NCBI GenBank assembly: GCA_905373785.1
Contig: CAJPUK010000059.1
Location: 1 to 12,521, forward strand
Source of the DNA: an uncultured Johnsonella sp.
GTDB taxonomy: Bacteria; Bacillota; Clostridia; Lachnospirales; Lachnospiraceae
Length of the DNA: 12,521 nucleotides
Direction of reading: 5' to 3'
Below are positions 6,509 to 12,521 of this stretch, one piece after another (the stretch's first letter is position 1; each line of letters begins with the position of its first letter). The notes below the pieces were generated by a model. That model made no database searches. It was given only the letters and a program-made list of their open reading frames with translations, and was not told the origin of the DNA. The translations under genes were made by a program, and so were the position numbers.

Positions 6509-8662
6509 ATGACGGAAACGGATAATCTAAAATTAATAGACAGTCCCGAAAATTTTATAAACAGAGAGCTATCCTGGTTGGAATTCAATAAAAGAGTATT
6601 AAAAGAAGCCAAGGACAGGGAGGTTAAGTTATTTGAAAGGTTAAAATTCCTGGCTATTACCGCATCCAATCTGGATGAGTTTTTTATGGTAAGAGTGGCT
6701 TCTCTTAAAGATATGGTAAGTGCAGGCTATACTAAAGAAGATATATCGGGACTTACTCCTAAGAAACAATTGGAGGAGATAGCACTTAGAAGCCATGAAT
6801 TTATGGATATGCAATACCATATATATAACCGAAGCTTAAGACCGGCTTTGTCAAAGGCAGGTTTAAGGATTATTACACAGCATGAAAAACTGTCTGAAAG
6901 CGAAACTGTTTACCTCGATAATTATTTTAAAGAGGCTATATACCCGGTACTTACACCTATGGCGGTGGATGCCTCAAGACCTTTTCCTCTGATAAGCAGT
7001 AAAAGCCTTAATATAGCGGCTTTGATCAGGAAAAAAGAAGGCTCATGGTACAAACTGAAGTCGGGAAAGCAAAAGAATAAAAAGAAGGGCGCTTATAAAG
7101 GTTATGCCGGGGAGGGGCTTGATTTTGCAGTAGTAAAAGTACCCTCAGTGCTGCCAAGAGTTATAGAAATACCTCAAAAGTACAGTTCCAAGGCTGAAAA
7201 AAGTCTTATATTTTTGGAGGAACTTATAGAAAAGCATATTGATATGCTGTTTTTAAACTATGATGTGATAGCCATGCATCCTTTTAGAATTATGAGAAAT
7301 GCCGAGCTTGATCTTGATGAGGAGGATGCGGCGGATCTTTTGGAAGAAATCAAAAAAGGGCTTAAGAACAGGCGTTGGGGTGAAACTATAAGGCTTGATG
7401 TGCAAAAGGGCATAGATAAAAGACTGCTGAAAATATTGAAAAAGGAACTTGAATTAGGAAGCAATGATATATACTATATAAAGGGAGCTTTGGATTTAAG
7501 AGCCTTAATGGAGGTATATAAGCTTGAGGGTTTTGATGAGTTTAAGAATAAGGTTTATAAGCCTGCCCCTGTAAAAATGCTTTCAAATGAAGAAGATATA
7601 TTTACTAATATAAAGAAATCAGATATACTGTTAAGTCATCCGTATCAAAGCTTTGATTATGTTACAGAGTTTGTAAGGGTGGCAGCCTATGATAAAGATG
7701 TGCTTGCAATAAAACAGACTCTATACAGGGTAAGCGGTAATTCACCTATAATAGCGGCACTTGAAAAGGCGGCGGAGCAAGGTAAGCAGGTAACGGTTTT
7801 GGTAGAGCTTAAAGCAAGATTTGATGAGGAAAATAATATCAATTGGGCTATAAAGCTTGAAAAAGCCGGTTGTCATGTAATATACGGTTTGCTTGGACTT
7901 AAGGTACACAGTAAGATAACTTTGGTACTTAGAAAAGAAGAATCACGCATAAGAGAATATGTGCATCTGGCTACAGGCAATTATAATGACAGTACCGCAA
8001 AACTCTATACCGACTTCGGTATGTTTACCTGTAGGCAGGACATAGGGCAGGATGCCATAGCGGTGTTTAATATGTTAAGCGGCTATTCAAAACCTCAAGG
8101 TTTTAATAAACTCATAGTAGCACCTATATGGATGAAAAAGGCATTTATAGGAATGATAGAAACCCTTACCGATGAAAGTTTGAAAGGTAAGGAGATGAGA
8201 ATTATTGCAAAGATGAATTCTTTGTCGGATAAAGAAATCATACTGGCACTTTATAAGGCAAGTATGGCAGGTGTCAGGATAGACCTTATAGTAAGAGGAA
8301 TCTGCTGCCTAAGACCCGGTATAAAGGGAGTCAGTGATAATATAAAAGTTCGTTCCATTATAGGTAACTTCCTTGAACATGCAAGGGTATTTTATTTTAA
8401 GACGGAGGAAAAGGAGTATATATATCTTGGAAGTGCGGACTGGATGCATAGAAACCTGGAAAAAAGAGTGGAAATAGTATTTCCGGTGGAAGATGAGAAT
8501 ATAAAGAGTGAAATTAAGCATTATCTTGACCTGCAATTAAATGATAATGTAAAAAGTCATATATTGGACTGTGAAGGAGAGTATAAAAAAGTAAAACACA
8601 GGGGTAGAGATAAGATTTGTGCACAAAGTATACTTTCAAAAGAAGCATGGGAATCTGTATAG
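6509..8662 (+). CDS. ppk1: Polyphosphate kinase 1
   Basis: Reversibly transfers the ATP gamma-phosphate to inorganic polyphosphate through a phosphohistidine. Start: I prefer the ATG at 6509, with GATGAGG 8 nt upstream, giving 717 residues starting MTETDNLKLIDSPENF; the ATG at 6503 is too close to that site and the one at 6461 lacks one. Landmarks (717 numbering): NRELSWLEFNKRVL near 18-31, ITASNLDEFFMVR near 50-62, HPYQSFDYVTEFV near 377-389, IKQTLYRVS near 402-410, KVHSK near 465-469 with the phosphorylated His467, RGICCLRPGIKGVSDNIKVRS near 596-616 (written here as landmarks only), and LEHAR near 622-626 with the second catalytic His624. A basic insertion KSGKQKNKKKGAYKG sits at about 184-198. 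It is followed after 14 bp by the next gene, so it is probably cotranscribed. Confidence 0.96.
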   Translation: MTETDNLKLIDSPENFINRELSWLEFNKRVLKEAKDREVKLFERLKFLAITASNLDEFFMVRVASLKDMVSAGYTKEDISGLTPKKQLEEIALRSHEFMDMQYHIYNRSLRPALSKAGLRIITQHEKLSESETVYLDNYFKEAIYPVLTPMAVDASRPFPLISSKSLNIAALIRKKEGSWYKLKSGKQKNKKKGAYKGYAGEGLDFAVVKVPSVLPRVIEIPQKYSSKAEKSLIFLEELIEKHIDMLFLNYDVIAMHPFRIMRNAELDLDEEDAADLLEEIKKGLKNRRWGETIRLDVQKGIDKRLLKILKKELELGSNDIYYIKGALDLRALMEVYKLEGFDEFKNKVYKPAPVKMLSNEEDIFTNIKKSDILLSHPYQSFDYVTEFVRVAAYDKDVLAIKQTLYRVSGNSPIIAALEKAAEQGKQVTVLVELKARFDEENNINWAIKLEKAGCHVIYGLLGLKVHSKITLVLRKEESRIREYVHLATGNYNDSTAKLYTDFGMFTCRQDIGQDAIAVFNMLSGYSKPQGFNKLIVAPIWMKKAFIGMIETLTDESLKGKEMRIIAKMNSLSDKEIILALYKASMAGVRIDLIVRGICCLRPGIKGVSDNIKVRSIIGNFLEHARVFYFKTEEKEYIYLGSADWMHRNLEKRVEIVFPVEDENIKSEIKHYLDLQLNDNVKSHILDCEGEYKKVKHRGRDKICAQSILSKEAWESV

Positions 8663-8676
8663 GAGAGGAGTAAGGG

Positions 8677-10308
8677 ATGAAGAGTACGAAGAGTACGATA
8701 AAGAAAACAAAGATAAGTTATTTGCAGAAAGATGACTTAGGGCTTTCGGAGATTTGGTTATGGGGAGTATTTATAATATTTCCCTTAATTTTTAATGATC
8801 AGTATTTTGATATATTGGAAACAAAATTCACCACTTTTGTAGTTTTAAGTTTAGGGTTAATAATACTGTTTTCTTTATATAAGCTGATGTCATATTTTTT
8901 AAAAGAAGGTGCGGGAAGGGCAAGTTATATAGACTTGTTAAAAAATAATTTTGATATTATAGATATAAGTATGCTTATATTTATACTTATATCCATAATA
9001 TCAACTCTGACTGCAGTCCCCTTTGTAAAGGAGGCATTCTTAGGAAATGAAGGCAGGCATACTGGGTTATTTTTATTACTCTTATATGTGCTTTGCTTTT
9101 TTATAGTGAGCAGGTATTTGGAATTTAAGCCGCATTTTATCAAGGTCTTTCTTGTTGTAGGATTTTTGATGTGTGTACTCGGCATAAGCGATTATTTTAA
9201 TATGGATATATTAAAACTCAAGAGGAATATGCAAGAGCTGCAAATTCCGATGTTTACGTCCACTATAGGAAATATTAATACTTATACGACCTTTGTGGGC
9301 TTTGTGATAAGTTTATCGGCAACACTGTATATGTTTACAAATGACAGAAAAAAAGAAAACCTGAAAAAATCCATAGCTTACTTTATATGTACTTTTGTAG
9401 GTTTTATGGCAATAACTATGGGAAGATCGGATAACGGCTATCTGACAATTATAATGCTGTTTATGTGCCTGCCCTTGGCAGCTTTTTCAAATATAGACAG
9501 GTTGAGAAGGTATTTTACAATACTTGCAAGCTATGTGACCGTAATTAAGATAATACAAATTATTGAACTGTCCATGGGAGATAAGATAATCAGATTACAA
9601 GGAATCTATACCTATATATCGGGATTTGCTTATTTGAATCAAATTGTCCTGGCACTTTGGGTGATTACAGCCATAATTTTTATAGTAGAATACAGAATGA
9701 CAAAAATTGAAAGGCTTTCTACAAAGCTTAAAATATCAAAGCCTCTTACAATTACCTGGTCGGTATTTATAATACTTGCCTCAGTTATAGCATTGTTTAT
9801 AATATATAAAGTAAATGTGGGAGAAATTGTTATCAATAATCCGGTAATTGAATATTTGAAATTTGACGACAGTTGGGGAACTTTCAGAGGATATATATGG
9901 AGAGCCTGCATAGAGGAGTATAACAAACTCAGTTTTATACATAAAATATTCGGTACCGGACCGGACACCTTCGGTATATATATGGTTAAGGATTTGGCAA
10001 GGCACAATGATATGTTTACCGTTACAGGTCAGATATTTGACTCTGCACACAATGAGTACCTACAATATTTATTTACCATAGGACCTATAGGTTTGGCAGC
10101 TTATCTTACCGCACTTTTATCTACTATATATGCACTTATAAAAAAAGGATCGGATAATAAATACATGGTGGCTGTAGCTATGCTTATCATGTGTTATATG
10201 TCTCAGGCAGTGGTAAATATTAACCTTCCGATAAGCACACCTATTCTTTGGGCATTTTTAATGATAGCAAAAGCAATGCTCAGAAAAGAAAATATAGATT
10301 CAAAATAA
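8677..10308 (+). CDS. O-antigen ligase/polymerase-like (Wzy_C) membrane protein
   Basis: Polytopic membrane protein of 543 residues with about 12-14 hydrophobic segments (among them 27-40, 51-72, 97-113, 128-145, 156-171, 201-220, 231-270, 277-296, 318-337, 360-378, 464-487 and 496-534). A large outside loop spans about 380-463 and contains FGTGPDTFG (425-433) and SAHNEYLQYL (456-465) just before the segment TIGPIGLAAYL. This AHN, then GxxGL arrangement marks the Wzy_C/WaaL/PglL superfamily, which moves lipid-linked glycans onto acceptors or polymerises them. GRSDNG (249-254) matches the arginine-containing element seen ahead of it in that family. Start: ATG with GGAGAGGAG 7 nt upstream; the first codons carry a tandem KSTKST. 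Gram-positives lack LPS, so the substrate is unknown: wall polysaccharide polymerisation or protein glycosylation are both open. It sits 14 bp after ppk1 and 15 bp before the secreted protein gene. Confidence 0.85.
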   Translation: MKSTKSTIKKTKISYLQKDDLGLSEIWLWGVFIIFPLIFNDQYFDILETKFTTFVVLSLGLIILFSLYKLMSYFLKEGAGRASYIDLLKNNFDIIDISMLIFILISIISTLTAVPFVKEAFLGNEGRHTGLFLLLLYVLCFFIVSRYLEFKPHFIKVFLVVGFLMCVLGISDYFNMDILKLKRNMQELQIPMFTSTIGNINTYTTFVGFVISLSATLYMFTNDRKKENLKKSIAYFICTFVGFMAITMGRSDNGYLTIIMLFMCLPLAAFSNIDRLRRYFTILASYVTVIKIIQIIELSMGDKIIRLQGIYTYISGFAYLNQIVLALWVITAIIFIVEYRMTKIERLSTKLKISKPLTITWSVFIILASVIALFIIYKVNVGEIVINNPVIEYLKFDDSWGTFRGYIWRACIEEYNKLSFIHKIFGTGPDTFGIYMVKDLARHNDMFTVTGQIFDSAHNEYLQYLFTIGPIGLAAYLTALLSTIYALIKKGSDNKYMVAVAMLIMCYMSQAVVNINLPISTPILWAFLMIAKAMLRKENIDSK

Positions 10309-10323
10309 AGAAAGGGTTCAGGT

Positions 10324-11019
10324 ATGAAGAAAATAAATTTAATAGTAAAGACGGCAATTTTAGCAATGGTTTTGCCGGTGCTTATACCGGCAGGAGTTAA
10401 AGTGGCAAGTTTATCTATAGGTTCAAGTATAGTTGCTTCTGCGGCAACCGGAAGTAATGCAACCTCAGGCAATGCAACTCAAAGTAACGGTCGTCGCAGA
10501 GGCGGTGATGGCGGTTCAAGCAGCCGTGGAGCCTCGGGAGTAAGAGCTGACAGCAACAATAATTCAATAAGCAGATTAAGCATAGGTGCATGGATGCAGG
10601 ATGATAAGGGCTGGTGGTACAGAAGTTATGACGGAAGTTATCCCAGATTCAGGTGGATGGAGCTTGCTTATGACGGTCAGACAGACTGGTATTATTTTGA
10701 TGAACAAGGCTACATGCTTACCGGCTGGAGAAATATAAATAATAAGTGGTATTTTCTTTTTGAAAAAACCGGAGGCAGAGCATTAAAAGGAGCTATGGCA
10801 AAGGGTTGGATACAGATCAACGGTAAATGGTATTATCTGTATGGTAAGAATGAAGGTGACAATCCGGAAGGCTCTATGGCAAAAGGCTGGGTACAGGTTA
10901 ACGGCAAATGGTATTATCTGTATGAGAAGGGTGAAGGTAACAAACCGGAAGGCTCTATGGCGGCAAATACTACTATAGGCAGATATCGTGTTGATGCGGA
11001 AGGTGCCTGGGTGAAGTAG
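10324..11019 (+). CDS. Secreted protein with choline/glucan-binding-type wall repeats
   Basis: An exported 231-residue protein. A signal peptide (basic MKK, hydrophobic core about 6-38) probably ends at SIVASA|A near residue 40. A low-complexity linker follows (about 41-80), rich in Gly, Ser, Asn and Arg, with SNATSGNAT (44-52) and RRRGGDGG (57-64). Residues about 89-130 carry degenerate repeats (WMQDDKGWWYR, WYYFDEQG). Then come three 27-residue units (131-157, 158-184, 185-211) of the form M-x-K-G-W-x-x-x-N-x-K-W-Y-Y-L-Y, the aromatic pattern of CW_binding_1/glucan-binding repeats, and a closing segment ending GAWVK. No catalytic domain is present, so it is a binding or structural wall protein. 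RBS AAAGGG precedes the ATG. It lies 15 bp after the ligase-like gene and is likely the last gene of the operon. Confidence 0.85.
   Translation: MKKINLIVKTAILAMVLPVLIPAGVKVASLSIGSSIVASAATGSNATSGNATQSNGRRRGGDGGSSSRGASGVRADSNNNSISRLSIGAWMQDDKGWWYRSYDGSYPRFRWMELAYDGQTDWYYFDEQGYMLTGWRNINNKWYFLFEKTGGRALKGAMAKGWIQINGKWYYLYGKNEGDNPEGSMAKGWVQVNGKWYYLYEKGEGNKPEGSMAANTTIGRYRVDAEGAWVK
10714..10956 (+). repeat. Three tandem 81-bp coding repeats
   Basis: Units at 10714-10794, 10795-10875 and 10876-10956 encode the 27-residue wall-binding repeats. By eye, units 2 and 3 differ at about 12 of 81 positions and share a 19-bp identical block, while unit 1 is much more diverged. This suggests that units 2 and 3 arose from a later duplication. 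Confidence 0.85.
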
Positions 11020-11100
11020 TGCCTTATACACTGCGATGTCAAGTTATATGGGTTCCTGTGCGGTTTTGTATTAGCTGCTGGGTAGTAAAATAAGCAAAGA

Positions 11101-11184
11101 CACTATTTATTTCAATTACAGTCAAAGTACTGTTAATACAAAAACACTCCTTATTTCAATCATAGTTAAGCTGCTGTGAATAAA
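11101..11184. repeat. Imperfect 40-bp direct repeat, period 44
   Basis: A copy starting CACTATTTATTTCAAT (11101) recurs as CACTCCTTATTTCAAT (11145), and similarity continues through CTGTxAATA. By eye about 30 of 40 positions match, with many of the differences being transitions. Only the second copy is a perfect complement of the right arm at 11227-11243; the first would pair with two mismatches. Confidence 0.6.
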
Positions 11185-11243
11185 GTTTGTAACTCACTTT
11201 ATCACCGGCACCGCTGCTAAAAGATTAAATAAGGAGTGTTTTT
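11140..11243. terminator. Long-loop hairpin element, probable bidirectional terminator
   Basis: Arms of 17 bp are perfectly inverted (11140-11156 and 11227-11243; core ACACTCCTTATTT). The right arm ends in a TTTTTT run on the plus strand, and the left arm gives TTTTTG on the minus strand, so it can terminate either way. The 70-nt interior holds its own hairpin: GTGAATAAAGT (from about 11176) with ACTTTATCAC, 10 pairs with one bulged A. The interior is far larger than usual for an intrinsic terminator, so a small structured RNA or a short inverted-end mobile element is also possible. Confidence 0.6.
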
Positions 11244-11257
11244 TGTTAGGTGCATAT

Positions 11258-11269
11258 TATACATGTATA
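11258..11269. repeat. 12-bp perfect palindrome
   Basis: TATACATGTATA is self-complementary and sits exactly between the two large inverted-repeat elements, one base before the outer arm of the second. Palindromes of this AT-rich kind are common by chance. Confidence 0.4.
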
Positions 11270-11270
11270 T

Positions 11271-11373
11271 CCATCCGCTTACTGCCGACAATCTTCATCC
11301 GATTTATAAATAAAATTCAAATATTTTAAGTTTTTCGGTGAAGATGAATGACCTACAGGGTGTAAGCGGATGG
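11271..11373. repeat. 103-bp nested inverted-repeat element
   Basis: The outer arms CCATCCGCTTAC (11271-11282) and GTAAGCGGATGG (11362-11373) are perfect over 12 bp. Inside, ATCTTCATCCG (11291-11301) pairs with CGGTGAAGAT (11336-11345), 10 pairs with one bulged T. In the AT-rich centre, TAAAAT (11311-11316) pairs with ATTTTA (11323-11328). No T tract follows on either strand, so it does not look like a plain terminator. It lies 25 bp beyond the response regulator stop. No target-site duplication is visible. Confidence 0.6.
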
Positions 11374-11398
11374 CAACAATACCATACAAAAGCGGCAT

Positions 11399-12280
11399 CT
11401 ACTCTTCAAGGCAGTAGTCCATAAGTCCGCCTATAAATTTCTTGATCTTAAAATTAGCCTTGCTGGAACTTTTACCGCATATAAAGTTGATTTCGGTTCT
11501 CATTTGCTCAAATCCGAACAGTCTGTCCCCATACTCGTTATATATAGGATCCGCATAATCCTCTATACCACGCATAGCAAGAGAAGTTATAGCGGCACTT
11601 GTAGCACGTCTTATACGCTGCTCTATGCTCTTTGGATTATCACCGAGTTTATCACACAAATCACGCATAGGAATATCCCTTATATCAAGCCCTTTTTCTA
11701 AAAGATAGCTGATAATATTTATGATATCCTTAGAGCCTGTCTCACTTATAATACCTATATCTCTTAATATAGTCCTGAGCTTACGAAGATACCTGTCCAG
11801 TGAATCATCTTTGTAACTTTCGGGAGTAACCTCCGGCACAGGTTGTATAGGCAGCGGAGCTACAGGAACGGTATTAAGGTTGGCATTGCTGAGTTCTATA
11901 GCACGCTTTAGTAAATTGCCCATTTCCAAGTTTTTGAGTATATTGGAAAGTTCTGTATCATTTACCGGCTTATGAAGCACAAATTCCACACCTTGTAAGT
12001 AAAGCTCATCCAAAATAAACTCGTCCTTACCCTGCAATAATACTAACAAACGAGCATCCGGAGCCATACTTTTAAGTTTACTTATGTACGCATAAATCTC
12101 CCTTTGAACAAGTTTGATATCACATATTATAACATCGGGTCTTTTTTCATCCAGATTGTCTATGGTAGCTTCCTTCCAAGTATCGGAACTGCCGACAATA
12201 TCTCCAAGATTTTGCTCTGTAATAAGCCTTTTGAGTCGAGCTTTAAGAGCTGCGATACATTCTACCAGATAAATTTTCAT
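11399..12280 (-). CDS. Atypical response regulator with YcbB/Spo0A-like DNA-binding domain
   Basis: A predicted cytoplasmic transcription regulator of 293 residues. Start: ATG at 12280 with AAAGGAAC about 9 nt upstream. Residues 1 to about 118 form a CheY-like receiver with candidate phospho-acceptor Asp54 (VIICDIKL) and the conserved Lys104 (LHKP). The receiver is unusual: the usual acidic pair after the first strand is Glu7-Cys8, and the Thr/Ser after strand four is replaced in LLVLLQGKD (78-86). A Pro-rich linker (138-155) leads to a helical domain (about 160-293). Its IIXEXGSKDIIN, KLGDNPKSIEQRIRRA and RGIEDYADPIY stretches resemble the YcbB (GlnL) and Spo0A effector family. No histidine kinase gene is in view, so it is an orphan here. 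The family call is good; target genes are unknown. Confidence 0.75.
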   Translation of the reverse strand: MKIYLVECIAALKARLKRLITEQNLGDIVGSSDTWKEATIDNLDEKRPDVIICDIKLVQREIYAYISKLKSMAPDARLLVLLQGKDEFILDELYLQGVEFVLHKPVNDTELSNILKNLEMGNLLKRAIELSNANLNTVPVAPLPIQPVPEVTPESYKDDSLDRYLRKLRTILRDIGIISETGSKDIINIISYLLEKGLDIRDIPMRDLCDKLGDNPKSIEQRIRRATSAAITSLAMRGIEDYADPIYNEYGDRLFGFEQMRTEINFICGKSSSKANFKIKKFIGGLMDYCLEE

Positions 12281-12334
12281 AAATTATGTTCCTTTACCAA
12301 TTATTATAATATTCAGAAGAGTTTTAAAATATTC

Positions 12335-12378
12335 ATATAACGATATATATCAGTTAGATACCTTTATATACGTTATAT
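12335..12378. repeat. Inverted repeat in the regulator leader
   Basis: ATATAACG (12335-12342) and CGTTATAT (12371-12378) are perfectly inverted, and with one bulge the stem extends about six more A-T pairs inward. The related motif AACGATATA appears twice (12339-12347 and 12394-12402), the second inside the promoter. It could be an operator set or leader hairpin. The sequence is highly AT-rich, so chance is a serious alternative. Confidence 0.3.
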
Positions 12379-12405
12379 AATAGCAACAAATTTAACGATA
12401 TACAA
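12377..12405 (-). promoter_or_regulatory. Response regulator promoter
   Basis: On the minus strand, TTGTAT (plus coordinates 12400-12405), 17 bp, then TATTAT (12377-12382) with a TGC extended -10 just before it. The start should be near 12370, giving a leader of about 90 nt. A second TATAAT nearer the gene (minus strand, in the 12303-12310 area) lacks a good -35. Confidence 0.5.
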
Positions 12406-12488
12406 GCCCTTTGTTTGTAGAAAATTGTAACTTTAACAAAAAATAATAGAAAAAGTGCTTTTTTAATGATTTACAAAAATAATACTTG

Positions 12489-12516
12489 TTGCCATAGTGT
12501 AAGCGTGTTATATTAT
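12489..12516 (+). promoter_or_regulatory. Possible promoter reading out of the window
   Basis: TTGCCA (12489-12494), 16 bp, TATTAT (12511-12516) on the plus strand at the right edge. It would serve a divergent gene beyond the window. The complementary strand of the same bases reads TATAAT (12512-12517), so direction is not settled. Confidence 0.35.
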
Positions 12517-12521
12517 ACAAG

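Larger units (their letters stand above)
11020..11398. other. Structured convergent intergenic region
   Basis: This 379-bp gap lies between the stop codons of the secreted protein gene (plus) and the response regulator (minus). I find no supported protein gene in it. It holds, left to right, a largely unstructured 80 bp; a 40-bp imperfect direct repeat (11101-11140 and 11145-11184); a 104-bp inverted-end element (11140-11243); a 12-bp palindrome (11258-11269); and a 103-bp nested inverted-repeat element (11271-11373). Convergent terminators explain part of this but not the repeat duplication or the long spacers. Confidence 0.7.

Noticed and set aside
11020..11085. In-frame 21-codon extension after the secreted protein stop (CLIHCDVKLYGFLCGFVLAAG is not written as a gene)
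   Set aside because: Readthrough or a lost C-terminus is possible, but the wall-repeat protein ends naturally at GAWVK and nothing else supports the extension.
11101..11373. CRISPR array
   Set aside because: The repeat occurs only twice with many differences and no regular spacers; the rest is inverted, not direct, repetition.
12449..12464. Hairpin AAAAAG/CTTTTT near the right edge as a terminator
   Set aside because: The stem is nearly all A-T with a 2-nt loop and would be unstable.

Overview
The window looks like chromosomal DNA of a low-GC, Gram-positive anaerobe of the Clostridia, most likely a Lachnospiraceae relative. This is an inference from AT-rich intergenic DNA, heavy ATA/AGA/AGG codon use, strong AGGAGG-type ribosome sites, a ClpB, a bifunctional PheA, a clostridial short-chain flavodoxin, a YcbB/Spo0A-like regulator and a secreted protein with choline/glucan-binding-type repeats. 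The species cannot be named from sequence alone.

Left part (1-1102): an orphan HicB-type antitoxin gene on the minus strand (267-677) with a terminator-like hairpin behind it and no recognisable HicA toxin on either side. About 200 bp upstream of it is an exact consensus sigma-A promoter (TTGACA, 17 bp, TATAAT) pointing at hicB, with an 8-bp-arm dyad filling its spacer and a second dyad over its -10 and start. Then follow three plus-strand units: clpB (1103-3685), with its own promoter and terminator; plsC (3890-4618); and a short-chain flavodoxin (4727-5161), with its own near-consensus promoter and terminator.

Middle (5298-11019): pheA, ppk1, a Wzy_C/O-antigen-ligase-like membrane protein and a small secreted wall-binding-repeat protein lie head to tail. 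The last three are separated by only 14-15 bp, so they almost certainly share a transcript. pheA makes phenylpyruvate and ppk1 makes polyphosphate. The last two look like an envelope pair: a polytopic glycan ligase or polymerase and an exported Ser/Asn/Gly-rich repeat protein.

Right part (11020-12521): a 379-bp convergent intergenic region unusually rich in secondary structure. It holds a 40-bp imperfect direct repeat, a 104-bp element with 17-bp perfect inverted ends, a 12-bp palindrome, and a 103-bp element with 12-bp perfect inverted ends and nested internal stems. Beyond it, on the minus strand, is an atypical response regulator with its promoter upstream. The right edge may hold a plus-strand promoter for a gene outside the window.

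Most genes are ordinary housekeeping genes. The best candidates for something undescribed are the paired folding elements at 11101-11373, the ligase/secreted-protein pair, and the dyad-embedded promoter upstream of the orphan hicB.
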